A stretch of DNA of 8,629 bases from Bacteroidota bacterium. Its GTDB lineage: Bacteria; Bacteroidota; Bacteroidia; Flavobacteriales; Weeksellaceae. Of the stretch, positions 1 through 6,068 are shown one piece after another. The DNA is taken from NCBI GenBank assembly GCA_023420435.1, contig JAEZWE010000076.1, positions 1 to 8,629 on the forward strand, written 5' to 3'. The notes beneath the pieces were generated by a model that worked only from the letters and a program-made list of their open reading frames with translations, was not told the origin of the DNA and made no database searches. Position numbers and translations under genes: made by a program. How positions within the stretch are numbered: the stretch's first letter is position 1; each line of letters begins with the position of its first letter.

Positions 1-306
1 CTGATACACAGAAAAGAAATACACTTTCAGAATGGTTTGAGCATAATCGCCATTAGGAAGCTCTACCAGATGGGCATTCAGATATTCATGTTCGTAACGC
101 AGAAAAGCCAGATCGTCTTCTGTTTTATTTTCACCCTGTAATTGAGCGGCATATTTATAAAAGTTGGAACTTTGTCCCAAATAATCCAGCGCAATATTGG
201 TGAGAGCAATATCTTCCTCCAGATAAGGTCCTTTTCCGCACCATTCTGCAAGGCGCTGTCCCATAATCAGGGTATCATCGGCTAATTTTAAGATATAATT
301 CTTCAT
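1..306 (-). CDS. paaC: 1,2-phenylacetyl-CoA epoxidase subunit PaaC (N-terminal part)
   Basis: The ATG lies at 306-304 and the frame stays open to the left edge, giving 102 residues of a protein that is usually about 250 long. The start reads MKNYILKLADDTLIMGQR, followed by AEWCGKGPYLEEDIALTNIA and LDYLGQS, which is typical of PaaC. PaaC is a ferritin-like helical subunit without a working diiron site. It pairs with PaaA and holds the oxygenase together in the cytoplasm, where ring 1,2-epoxidation of phenylacetyl-CoA takes place. The gene follows paaB on the same strand after 66 nt and is presumably cotranscribed with it. It is partial only because the window ends, and no damage is visible. 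Identification is by recognition of the family and by context with PaaA, PaaB and PaaE. Confidence 0.93.
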   Translation of the reverse strand, partial: MKNYILKLADDTLIMGQRLAEWCGKGPYLEEDIALTNIALDYLGQSSNFYKYAAQLQGENKTEDDLAFLRYEHEYLNAHLVELPNGDYAQTILKVYFFSVYQ

Positions 307-372
307 AATTTTGTTTTCGGCTTTCGTTGATCTGCTTCGGTGATGACCGATGGCTGATGAAAGAAAGCTTTT
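307..372. repeat. paaB-paaC gap with low-complexity GATG-rich sequence
   Basis: This 66-bp gap holds a GATG/GATC-rich string (about 328-361) and a small perfect hairpin, TCGGT-GATG-ACCGA, at 337-350. The phrase TGATGACCGATGGCTGATGA resembles the short dispersed intergenic repeats I associate with flavobacterial genomes. That is recollection, because only one copy is visible in the window. No T-run follows the hairpin in the minus direction, so it is not a terminator for the operon. Confidence 0.35.
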
Positions 373-654
373 TTACATATTTTTCACATCATTAGGAATT
401 TGATAAAAAGTAGGATGACGGTAGAGTTTGTCATCAGCTGGATCGAAGAATGCTTCTTTGTCCATTCCTTCACTAGTTACAACATATTTTGCCGGAATCA
501 CCCAAATCGAGGTTCCTTCTTTTCGTCGGGTATAGACATCTCTCGCATTTTGCAACGCCATTTCTGCGGTTGCTGCTTGTATCGTTCCTGCGTGTTTATG
601 GGAAAGTCCGGGTTTGGTTTGGATAAAAACTTCCCACATTTCTAAGTTACTCAT
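373..654 (-). CDS. paaB: 1,2-phenylacetyl-CoA epoxidase subunit PaaB
   Basis: This is a complete 93-residue protein with its ATG at 654-652 and a TAA stop. PaaB is a small non-catalytic subunit, normally around 90-100 residues, that links PaaA-PaaC units in the cytoplasmic phenylacetyl-CoA epoxidase. The hallmark N-terminal strand MWEVFIQTKPGLSHKHAG is present, followed by the AATAEMALQNARDVYTRR helix and SIWVIPAKYV. The tail DDKLYRHPTFYQIPNDVKNM is also usual for the family. The gene lies 67 nt downstream of paaA and 66 nt upstream of paaC, in the usual A-B-C order. The short leader before the ATG is A-rich (AACAAAAAACAA), as is common in Bacteroidota, which rarely use Shine-Dalgarno pairing. 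Nothing in the gene looks damaged. Confidence 0.97.
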   Translation of the reverse strand: MSNLEMWEVFIQTKPGLSHKHAGTIQAATAEMALQNARDVYTRRKEGTSIWVIPAKYVVTSEGMDKEAFFDPADDKLYRHPTFYQIPNDVKNM

Positions 655-670
655 TTGTTTTTTGTTCTAA

Positions 671-684
671 GTTTAAAGTTTAAA
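671..684. repeat. Tandem GTTTAAA heptamers between paaA and paaB
   Basis: Two exact 7-bp copies of GTTTAAA lie head to tail, with looser extension on both sides (TTCTAA before, AATTCAAGG after). On the coding strand this reads as TTTAAACTTTAAACTT, a kind of short intergenic repeat that I recall as common in Chryseobacterium-like genomes. It sits 17 nt before the paaB start and shows no promoter or terminator structure. Confidence 0.45.
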
Positions 685-704
685 ATTCAAGGTTTTCGAA
701 AAGT

Positions 705-742
705 ATTTTCAAATTCTCAAATTAACTCATTTTCAAATTCTC
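705..742. repeat. 14-bp direct repeat across the paaA stop codon
   Basis: ATTTTCAAATTCTC occurs exactly at 705-718 and 729-742, offset by 24 bp. The right copy encodes the end of PaaA (residues ENLK), and the left copy lies just past the stop codon at 722-724. On the coding strand, GAGAATTTGAAAAT is followed by the stop and then by the same 14 bases again. This could be a local duplication, or an intergenic repeat that has taken over the gene's last codons. Confidence 0.7.
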
Positions 743-1666
743 TTGTTTCTCTGCAAAAGCAATTGCCGCTTCTTTTACCCAAGCGTTTTCACGTTGTGCT
801 TTTCGTTTGGTTTCGATGCGCTTTTTGTTGGCGGGACCATTTCCTTTCAAGACTTCCATAAATTCATCCCAAGGTAATTCTCCGAAATCGTAATGCCCTC
901 TTTCTTCATTCCATTTTAAATTTTCGTCTGGAATTTGAAGTCCCAAAAATTCTGCTTGTGGAACGGTAACATCCACAAAACGCTGTCGAAGATGATCGTT
1001 GCTTTCCCTTTTTACCCGATAATTCATGGATTTTTTTGAATTGGGTGATTCGTCGTCATTGGGTCCAAACATCATCAGTGCAGCCCACCAAAACCGGTTC
1101 AAAGCATCTTGTGCTAATTGTTTTTGTTCTTTGGTCCCACGACAAAGCGTCATGAGAATTTCATAGCCTTGTCTCTGATGAAAACTTTCTTCCTTGCAAA
1201 TCCGAACCATTGCTCGAGAATAAGGACCGTACGAATTTCCCATCAACATCACCTGATTCATAATTGCAGCGCCATCTACGAGCCAACCAATTGCACCAAT
1301 ATCTGCCCAAGAAAGTGCGGGATAATTGAAAATACTGGAATATTTTGCTTTTCCTTCCAGCATATCATTGTAGGTGGAATCTCGATCTGCCGTGATTTCA
1401 CCGTTTCCTAAAGTTTCGGTTGCGGCGTACAAATACAAACCGTGTCCTGCTTCATCTTGGATTTTTGCGAGAAGTGCCATTTTTCTTCTTAAACTGGGTG
1501 CTCTGGAAATCCAATTGGCTTCAGGAAGCATTCCGACAACTTCGGAATGAGCATGTTGTGACATTTGACGAACCAATAATTTCCGGTAATCTTCTGGCAT
1601 TACATCTTTGGGTTCAACTTTATTTTCGGCTTGTACGTATTCTAAAAATTTTTCTTGATTTTCCAT
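722..1666 (-). CDS. paaA: 1,2-phenylacetyl-CoA epoxidase catalytic subunit PaaA
   Basis: PaaA is the catalytic subunit of the phenylacetyl-CoA epoxidase. It uses a diiron centre in a ferritin-like four-helix bundle to insert oxygen into the CoA-activated aromatic ring. With the ATG at 1666-1664 the protein is 314 residues, a normal length. An upstream TTG at 1696 is in frame, but it would add ten residues encoded by the intergenic repeat, so I prefer the ATG. Visible iron-site motifs are DEAGH (E72, H75) and KEESFH (E160, H163), with E42 in HAHSEVV a likely further ligand. WNEERGHYDFGELPWDEF near residue 260 is also characteristic. The gene lies between the 96-residue unknown and paaB. The last codons fall inside a 14-bp direct repeat. 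Confidence 0.97.
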   Translation of the reverse strand: MENQEKFLEYVQAENKVEPKDVMPEDYRKLLVRQMSQHAHSEVVGMLPEANWISRAPSLRRKMALLAKIQDEAGHGLYLYAATETLGNGEITADRDSTYNDMLEGKAKYSSIFNYPALSWADIGAIGWLVDGAAIMNQVMLMGNSYGPYSRAMVRICKEESFHQRQGYEILMTLCRGTKEQKQLAQDALNRFWWAALMMFGPNDDESPNSKKSMNYRVKRESNDHLRQRFVDVTVPQAEFLGLQIPDENLKWNEERGHYDFGELPWDEFMEVLKGNGPANKKRIETKRKAQRENAWVKEAAIAFAEKQENLKMS

Positions 1667-1676
1667 TTTTTTAATA

Positions 1677-1738
1677 GTAAAATGTACAAAGTACAATGTA
1701 AAATGATTTTAAGTTTTCAAAAAGTACGTTGTACTTTT
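1677..1738. repeat. GTAC-rich repeat upstream of paaA with inverted repeat
   Basis: The gap before paaA contains two GTACnnnGTAC units, at 1684-1694 and 1724-1734, exactly 40 bp apart. The second is the core of a perfect inverted repeat, AAAAGTACGTTGTACTTTT (1720-1738, 8-bp arms, 3-nt loop). A direct repeat GTAAAATG occurs at 1677-1684 and 1698-1705. Read on the minus strand, the hairpin is followed by only a short T-run (TTTTT, continuing the arm) and then GAAAAC, so it would be at best a weak terminator inside the operon. It may be a dispersed repeat, an RNA-processing signal or a protein site. Confidence 0.6.
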
Positions 1739-1744
1739 ACAAAA

Positions 1745-2035
1745 TCAGAGAATTCCCTGTATTAATTCATCTTTTATAAAAATCCCAATTTCTCCGTTTG
1801 AAAATTCTCCTGCGACGAATTTTACGGTTTTTTGGTTTGAAGTTATTTCATATTCTTTGAAACAATAGATTTCACCGTCATTTCCTACCACTTCCACACA
1901 TCGGTCAGAACAGTTCCAATAATGGTTCCAAATATTCAGTCCATCCACTTTATATTCTTTATTCACCTCAATAATCGAGGCGAATTTATAATTTGGTTGT
2001 ATGGTTTTTATCTTGGCTAAATTAATTTTTTTCAT
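1745..2035 (-). CDS. Small protein of unknown function inside the paa operon
   Basis: This is a 96-residue open frame with its ATG at 2035-2033. It starts 30 nt after the paaE stop and ends 78 nt before paaA, on the same strand. I do not recognise the family. There is no signal peptide or membrane segment, so a cytoplasmic location is likely. Charged and hydrophobic residues alternate as in a small beta-rich protein. The centre holds an aromatic and cysteine cluster: W36, H38, Y39, W40, C42, C46, Y57 and C58, around NIWNHYWNCSDRCVEVV and GEIYCFKEYEI. It is not a standard paa subunit; PaaD and the thioesterase PaaI look nothing like it. The reasonable spacing, MKKI start and lack of a better frame on either strand support a real gene. 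An SH3-like barrel is a guess. Confidence 0.72.
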   Translation of the reverse strand: MKKINLAKIKTIQPNYKFASIIEVNKEYKVDGLNIWNHYWNCSDRCVEVVGNDGEIYCFKEYEITSNQKTVKFVAGEFSNGEIGIFIKDELIQGIL

Positions 2036-2065
2036 CTTTTGGAATTTTATATGCCCTTAGATTTT

Positions 2066-3154
2066 CTAAACGTCGTAATTCAAAAGTACAATATTGGTTG
2101 TAGGATGGCATTGACACGTCAAAACCAAACCTCTTTCTACTTCATCATCAGTTAATGCAAAATTCTTTTCCATAAAAACTTCGCCTTCCATTACTTGCGC
2201 TTTACAGGTGCAACAAACTCCGCCTTTGCAAGCAAAAGGAACCGGAAGATGCTCCTTCAACGCTTTGTCCAAAATGCTTTCTTTTTTGGAATTGAGATGG
2301 ATGTTGTACTCATCATCATCAATGATTAAAGTTACGAAACTTTCCAGATTTGGAATTTTCTTGAATTCTTCACTTTTTTCGGCACTGTCTTCATCATCTG
2401 GTGGTGAATAATATTCGTACATCACTTGAAGCGACGGCACTTTCTTTTCTTTTTTCAAAAAATCGGAAATCGATTTAATCATTTCCGTAGGTCCACAAAT
2501 GAAAAACGTGGTTTCCTGAACCGGAATTTCCGGAAAACGCCCAAAAAGTTGGTCGAGTTTTTCTGCGGAAATACGACCTTCAAACAGTTCATCTTGAAAG
2601 TGTTTTTCCCGGGAAAGGAGATAAACTACCTTTAATCTTCCTTCGAATTTTGTTGCTAAATGATCAATTTTTTTGCGAAAAATAATATCTTCAAAACTTT
2701 TGTTGCTGAAAAACAAATAAGCTTTGCTTTTCGGCTCTTGATGAAGCGCCTCGATGATATTCGATAAAACGGGTGAAATTCCACTTCCAGCAGCCAAACC
2801 AACATACGTTTTTTCGTTCGAAGCATGATAATTCGTGTAAAAATGTCCCATTGGAGCGAGAACTTCTACAAAATCGCCGTCTTTTAAATTTTCGTAAATA
2901 TGCTTGGAAACTCTACCGTCATCAATCTTTTTCACCAAAACTTCCAACTCTAGATTTCCGTCGGTTGGTGCGTTAATGATGGAATAACTTCTGCGCAAAT
3001 CTTCGCCGTCCAATTCAAAACGTACCGTTAAATATTGTCCTTGCTTGAACAAAAATTCGTGTCGAAGTTCCTTTGGTATTTCAAAAGTGATGTGAATGGA
3101 ATCGTTCGTTTCTTTTAAAACCTCTTTGGCTTTTAATGGATGAAAATGGTGCAT
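2066..3154 (-). CDS. paaE: Phenylacetyl-CoA epoxidase reductase PaaE (FAD, 2Fe-2S)
   Basis: PaaE takes electrons from NAD(P)H through FAD and a 2Fe-2S cluster to the diiron centre of PaaA. At 362 residues it has the usual length. The FAD domain (about 1-105) carries the RRSYSI motif (R55, Y57, S58). The nucleotide-binding domain (about 112-235) has GLAAGSGISP at 119-128 and FFICGPTEM around 218-225. An acidic linker, PPDDEDSAEKSEE, leads to the C-terminal plant-type ferredoxin domain (about 272-362). Its cluster ligands C309, C314, C317 and C347 fit CX4CX2CX29C; C315 and C349 are extra. The N-terminal FHPLKAKEV is typical of PaaE. It is the first gene of the cluster, transcribed away from clpB, with a probable promoter about 40 nt upstream. 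The stop codon is TAG. Confidence 0.96.
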   Translation of the reverse strand: MHHFHPLKAKEVLKETNDSIHITFEIPKELRHEFLFKQGQYLTVRFELDGEDLRRSYSIINAPTDGNLELEVLVKKIDDGRVSKHIYENLKDGDFVEVLAPMGHFYTNYHASNEKTYVGLAAGSGISPVLSNIIEALHQEPKSKAYLFFSNKSFEDIIFRKKIDHLATKFEGRLKVVYLLSREKHFQDELFEGRISAEKLDQLFGRFPEIPVQETTFFICGPTEMIKSISDFLKKEKKVPSLQVMYEYYSPPDDEDSAEKSEEFKKIPNLESFVTLIIDDDEYNIHLNSKKESILDKALKEHLPVPFACKGGVCCTCKAQVMEGEVFMEKNFALTDDEVERGLVLTCQCHPTTNIVLLNYDV

Positions 3155-3190
3155 ATATTAGGTGAAATTCCTTTTAAATTGTGAATTTTA

Positions 3191-3198
3191 CAAATATA
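3191..3198 (-). promoter_or_regulatory. Probable -7 box of the paa operon promoter
   Basis: On the minus strand this reads TATATTTG, a perfect match to the Bacteroidota -7 consensus TAnnTTTG. It would start transcription near 3185, giving a leader of about 31 nt before the paaE ATG at 3154. No clear TTG-type -33 element lies 17-23 nt upstream. That position is occupied by a 16-bp palindrome instead, which fits a regulated promoter. Confidence 0.55.
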
Positions 3199-3210
3199 AT
3201 GAAATACTTT

Positions 3211-3226
3211 ATGATTTTAAAATCAT
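3211..3226. promoter_or_regulatory. Perfect 16-bp palindrome, candidate paa operator
   Basis: ATGATTTTAAAATCAT is self-complementary over all 16 bases. It lies 12 bp upstream of the paa -7 box, covering roughly -26 to -41 relative to the predicted start, where it would overlap the -33 region. This placement suits a dimeric regulator; phenylacetate operons in other bacteria are commonly controlled by repressors such as PaaX or the TetR-type PaaR. No regulator gene is present in the window. AT-rich palindromes can arise by chance, so the assignment is tentative. Confidence 0.4.
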
Positions 3227-3392
3227 TTAAACTTACTGAATATCAAATATTAGTGATAAATTTATATGCATTCATAGCCCCAAAATATTTATTAACAACT
3301 ATCAATAAAATATGAAATTTTGTCAGTTCGAAAACAACTAAATTTCAATAATTCGGAAAATTTGACCGGAAATTTTAAGAATTTCACAAAAG

Positions 3393-3403
3393 TATATTTT
3401 TTG
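3393..3403 (+). promoter_or_regulatory. Possible clpB promoter -7 region
   Basis: TATATTTTTTG contains TA followed by TTTG, but with a 3-nt spacer instead of 2, so it only approximates TAnnTTTG. It sits 29 nt before the clpB ATG. No TTG lies at the expected -33 distance; the nearest is at 3362-3364. No CIRCE element is visible. The leader after it is A-rich, as expected for this phylum. Confidence 0.25.
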
Positions 3404-3431
3404 TAAAATAAATCCAAAATAAATATAAAAG

Positions 3432-6026
3432 ATGAATTTAAATCAATATACCGTAAAATCACAAGAAGCCATCCAAAAAGCGCAGCAAGTCGCAATGGAA
3501 TTTGGCAATCAAAGTATTGAACCTCAACATCTCTTGGAGGGTATCTTCCAAAGTGATGAAAACATTTCCACTTTTTTATTAAAAAAATCCGAAGCCGATG
3601 CCAATTTAGTTCGGGAAAGAAACCGGGAAAGCATCGAATCCTTACCAAAAGTAGAAGGTGGAAATATTTATCTTTCTCAATCCGCAAATAAAGTATTATT
3701 GGATGCTCCGAATATCGCTAAAAAAATGGGCGACGAATTTGTAACCATCGAACATTTGTGGCTTTCATTAATTGAAGTTTCTTCACCAGTTTCCAAGATG
3801 TTGAAAGATATGGGCGTAACCAAATCATTATTGGAAGGCGGAATTAAAGAACTTAGAAAAGGTTCAAAAGCAACTTCTGCCAGTTCGGAAGAAACGTATC
3901 AAAGTTTAAATAAATACGCAAAAAATTTCAACGAACTCGCAGCGGAAGGAAAGTTGGATCCCGTTATTGGTCGGGACGAAGAAATCCGAAGAGTGTTGCA
4001 AATTTTATCCAGAAGAACGAAAAATAACCCAATCTTAATCGGAGAACCCGGCGTTGGAAAAACAGCGATTGCAGAAGGAATTGCACATCGAATTATTTCC
4101 GGCGATGTTCCTGAAAACTTGGCGGACAAAACCCTTTATTCTTTGGATATGGGTGCGTTAATTGCCGGTGCAAAATACAAAGGAGAATTCGAGGAAAGAT
4201 TGAAATCTGTGGTTAATGAAGTCATTAAATCCGACGGACAAATTATTTTGTTTATCGATGAAATCCATACTTTGGTTGGAGCCGGAGGTGGAGAAGGCGC
4301 AATGGATGCTGCGAATATTTTAAAACCTGCATTAGCAAGGGGCGAACTTCGGGCAATAGGAGCAACCACACTCAACGAATATCAAAAATATTTTGAAAAA
4401 GATAAAGCCCTCGAAAGACGTTTCCAAAAAGTAATGGTGGAAGAACCGGACACGGAATCGGCGATTTCAATTTTGCGTGGAATTAAAGATAAATATGAAG
4501 CTCACCATAAAGTAAGGATTAAAGACGAAGCGATTATTGCGGCTGTGGAAATGTCTCAAAGATATATTTCAGACCGTTTTTTACCCGACAAAGCTATCGA
4601 TTTGATTGATGAAGCATCGGCAAAATTGCGAATGGAAATTAATTCAAAACCGGAAGAATTGGATGTTCTCGACCGAAAACTAATGCAGATGGAAATTGAA
4701 TTGGCTGCCATTTCCAGAGAAGGAAATCAAACAAAGATTGACCATTTAAAAGAAGATATTGCCAAAATTCAGGAAGAAAGAAATGCCTTGAATGCAAAAT
4801 GGTTGGCTGAAAAACAAAAATCCGAGGATTTAACCGCCATCAAAAAAGAAATTGAAGCCTTGAAATTGGAAGCAGAACGCGCTTCCAGAGTTGGTGATTA
4901 TGCGAAAGTTGCAGAAATTCAATACGGCAAACTTCGGGAAAAAGAAGACGAGTTAAAGAAATTGGAGCTGTTGATGCAAAATGACGAAAACGAACTTATT
5001 AAAGAAGAAGTAACGGCAGAAAACATTTCGGAAGTTATCTCGAAATGGACAGGAATTCCGGTGACGAAACTGTTGCAGAGCGAAAGAGAAAAATTGCTGC
5101 ATTTGGAAGAAGAACTTCACAAAAGAGTGGTTGGTCAGGAAGAAGCGATAACTGCTGTTGCTGACGCAATCCGCCGAAACCGCGCAGGTTTGAACGACGA
5201 TAAAAAACCAATCGGAAGTTTCTTGTTTTTAGGTTCAACCGGTGTCGGAAAAACGGAATTGGCAAAAGCGCTTGCAGAATTCCTTTTCGATGACGAAAAT
5301 AATATGACGAGAATTGATATGAGCGAATATCAGGAAAGACATTCTGTTTCGCGTTTGGTTGGTGCGCCTCCGGGTTACGTTGGTTACGATGAAGGCGGAC
5401 AATTGACGGAAGCAGTTCGAAGAAGACCTTATTCTGTAGTGCTTTTGGACGAAATTGAAAAAGCACATCCCGATGTTTTCAACACTTTGTTGCAGGTTTT
5501 GGACGATGGGAGATTGACCGACAATAAAGGTAGAGTTGTGAATTTCAAAAACTCGATTATCATTATGACCTCGAATTTGGGAAGTCATATTATTCAAGAA
5601 AATTTTGAAAATTTGACTGAGGAAAATCAATTTGAAGTGGTTGAAAAAACCAAAGAAGAAGTTTTCGGATTACTGAAACAAACTTTAAGACCTGAGTTTT
5701 TGAACAGAATTGATGAAGTAGTACTTTTCCAACCGCTGAATAAAAAAGAAATCGGAAAAATTGTGCAATATCAGTTGCGAGGTTTCAATAAAATGTTGGA
5801 GAAAAATGGCATTATTTTAACGGCAACGGAAGATGCCATAAAATATTTAACAGACAAAGGTTATGACCCGAGTTTCGGAGCAAGACCACTGAAAAGGGTG
5901 CTTCAACAGGAAGTGTTGAACAAACTTTCCAAAGATATTTTGGCAGGAACGGTAAATCACGGAGAGCGAATTACGATGGATTATTTCGATGAAACCGGAA
6001 TCGTTTTCAGGGCGACGGAAAATTAA
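3432..6026 (+). CDS. clpB: ATP-dependent chaperone ClpB (disaggregase)
   Basis: ClpB is a hexameric AAA+ machine in the cytoplasm that threads aggregated proteins through its pore and works with DnaK. The protein has 864 residues, close to the E. coli length. It has an N-terminal Clp repeat domain (about 1-150) and a first AAA+ module with Walker A GEPGVGKT (204-211), pore loop tyrosine Y249 in KYKGEFE, and Walker B IDEIH (D276, E277). A long coiled-coil middle domain (about 400-525), rich in E, K and A, follows. The second AAA+ module has Walker A GSTGVGKT (601-608), pore loop GYVGY (648-652) and Walker B LLDEIEK (D673, E674). The coiled-coil domain separates it from ClpA and ClpC, and I see no ClpP-binding tripeptide loop. 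It is a single gene, divergent from the paa operon, followed by a strong terminator. Confidence 0.98.
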   Translation: MNLNQYTVKSQEAIQKAQQVAMEFGNQSIEPQHLLEGIFQSDENISTFLLKKSEADANLVRERNRESIESLPKVEGGNIYLSQSANKVLLDAPNIAKKMGDEFVTIEHLWLSLIEVSSPVSKMLKDMGVTKSLLEGGIKELRKGSKATSASSEETYQSLNKYAKNFNELAAEGKLDPVIGRDEEIRRVLQILSRRTKNNPILIGEPGVGKTAIAEGIAHRIISGDVPENLADKTLYSLDMGALIAGAKYKGEFEERLKSVVNEVIKSDGQIILFIDEIHTLVGAGGGEGAMDAANILKPALARGELRAIGATTLNEYQKYFEKDKALERRFQKVMVEEPDTESAISILRGIKDKYEAHHKVRIKDEAIIAAVEMSQRYISDRFLPDKAIDLIDEASAKLRMEINSKPEELDVLDRKLMQMEIELAAISREGNQTKIDHLKEDIAKIQEERNALNAKWLAEKQKSEDLTAIKKEIEALKLEAERASRVGDYAKVAEIQYGKLREKEDELKKLELLMQNDENELIKEEVTAENISEVISKWTGIPVTKLLQSEREKLLHLEEELHKRVVGQEEAITAVADAIRRNRAGLNDDKKPIGSFLFLGSTGVGKTELAKALAEFLFDDENNMTRIDMSEYQERHSVSRLVGAPPGYVGYDEGGQLTEAVRRRPYSVVLLDEIEKAHPDVFNTLLQVLDDGRLTDNKGRVVNFKNSIIIMTSNLGSHIIQENFENLTEENQFEVVEKTKEEVFGLLKQTLRPEFLNRIDEVVLFQPLNKKEIGKIVQYQLRGFNKMLEKNGIILTATEDAIKYLTDKGYDPSFGARPLKRVLQQEVLNKLSKDILAGTVNHGERITMDYFDETGIVFRATEN

Positions 6027-6039
6027 TTTTAATTGTATT

Positions 6040-6068
6040 AAAGGTGCTTCGAAAGAAGCATCTTTTTT
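6040..6068 (+). terminator. clpB rho-independent terminator, probably bidirectional
   Basis: An 11-bp stem, AAAGGTGCTTC / GAAGCATCTTT (one G-T wobble), closes a GAAA tetraloop at 6051-6054 and runs into six T residues at 6063-6068. It begins 13 nt after the clpB stop. In the other direction the same stem is followed by TTTAATACAATTAAAATT, a weaker T-rich tract that could also stop the convergent dtd transcript. The dtd stop codon (6067-6069) overlaps the T-run. Confidence 0.92.

Noticed and set aside
1118..1674. Plus-strand open frames of 97 and 84 residues opposite paaA
   Set aside because: They are antisense to conserved diiron-site helices of PaaA, with no start context or motif of their own.
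1667..1696. Ten-residue N-terminal extension of PaaA from a TTG start
   Set aside because: The added residues are encoded by the GTAC-rich intergenic repeat; the ATG at 1666 gives the normal PaaA N-terminus.
3155..3431. Small RNA, riboswitch or tRNA in the paaE-clpB intergenic region
   Set aside because: It is AT-rich with short inverted repeats only; there is no cloverleaf, conserved aptamer-like sequence or terminator.
3292..3687. 131-residue minus-strand open frame across the clpB start
   Set aside because: It overlaps the well-supported N-terminus of ClpB and the divergent promoter region, has no recognisable motif, and its composition is that of a reverse-strand shadow.
3798..3815. Internal start in clpB giving a short ClpB isoform
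   Set aside because: Met codons occur near residues 123-127, where a short form could start as in E. coli, but nothing in the upstream sequence marks an internal ribosome-binding site.
5035..5630. Two long minus-strand open frames (143 and 131 residues) inside clpB
   Set aside because: They lie opposite the conserved second AAA+ module of ClpB; their openness follows from codon use on the other strand and they show no domain signature.
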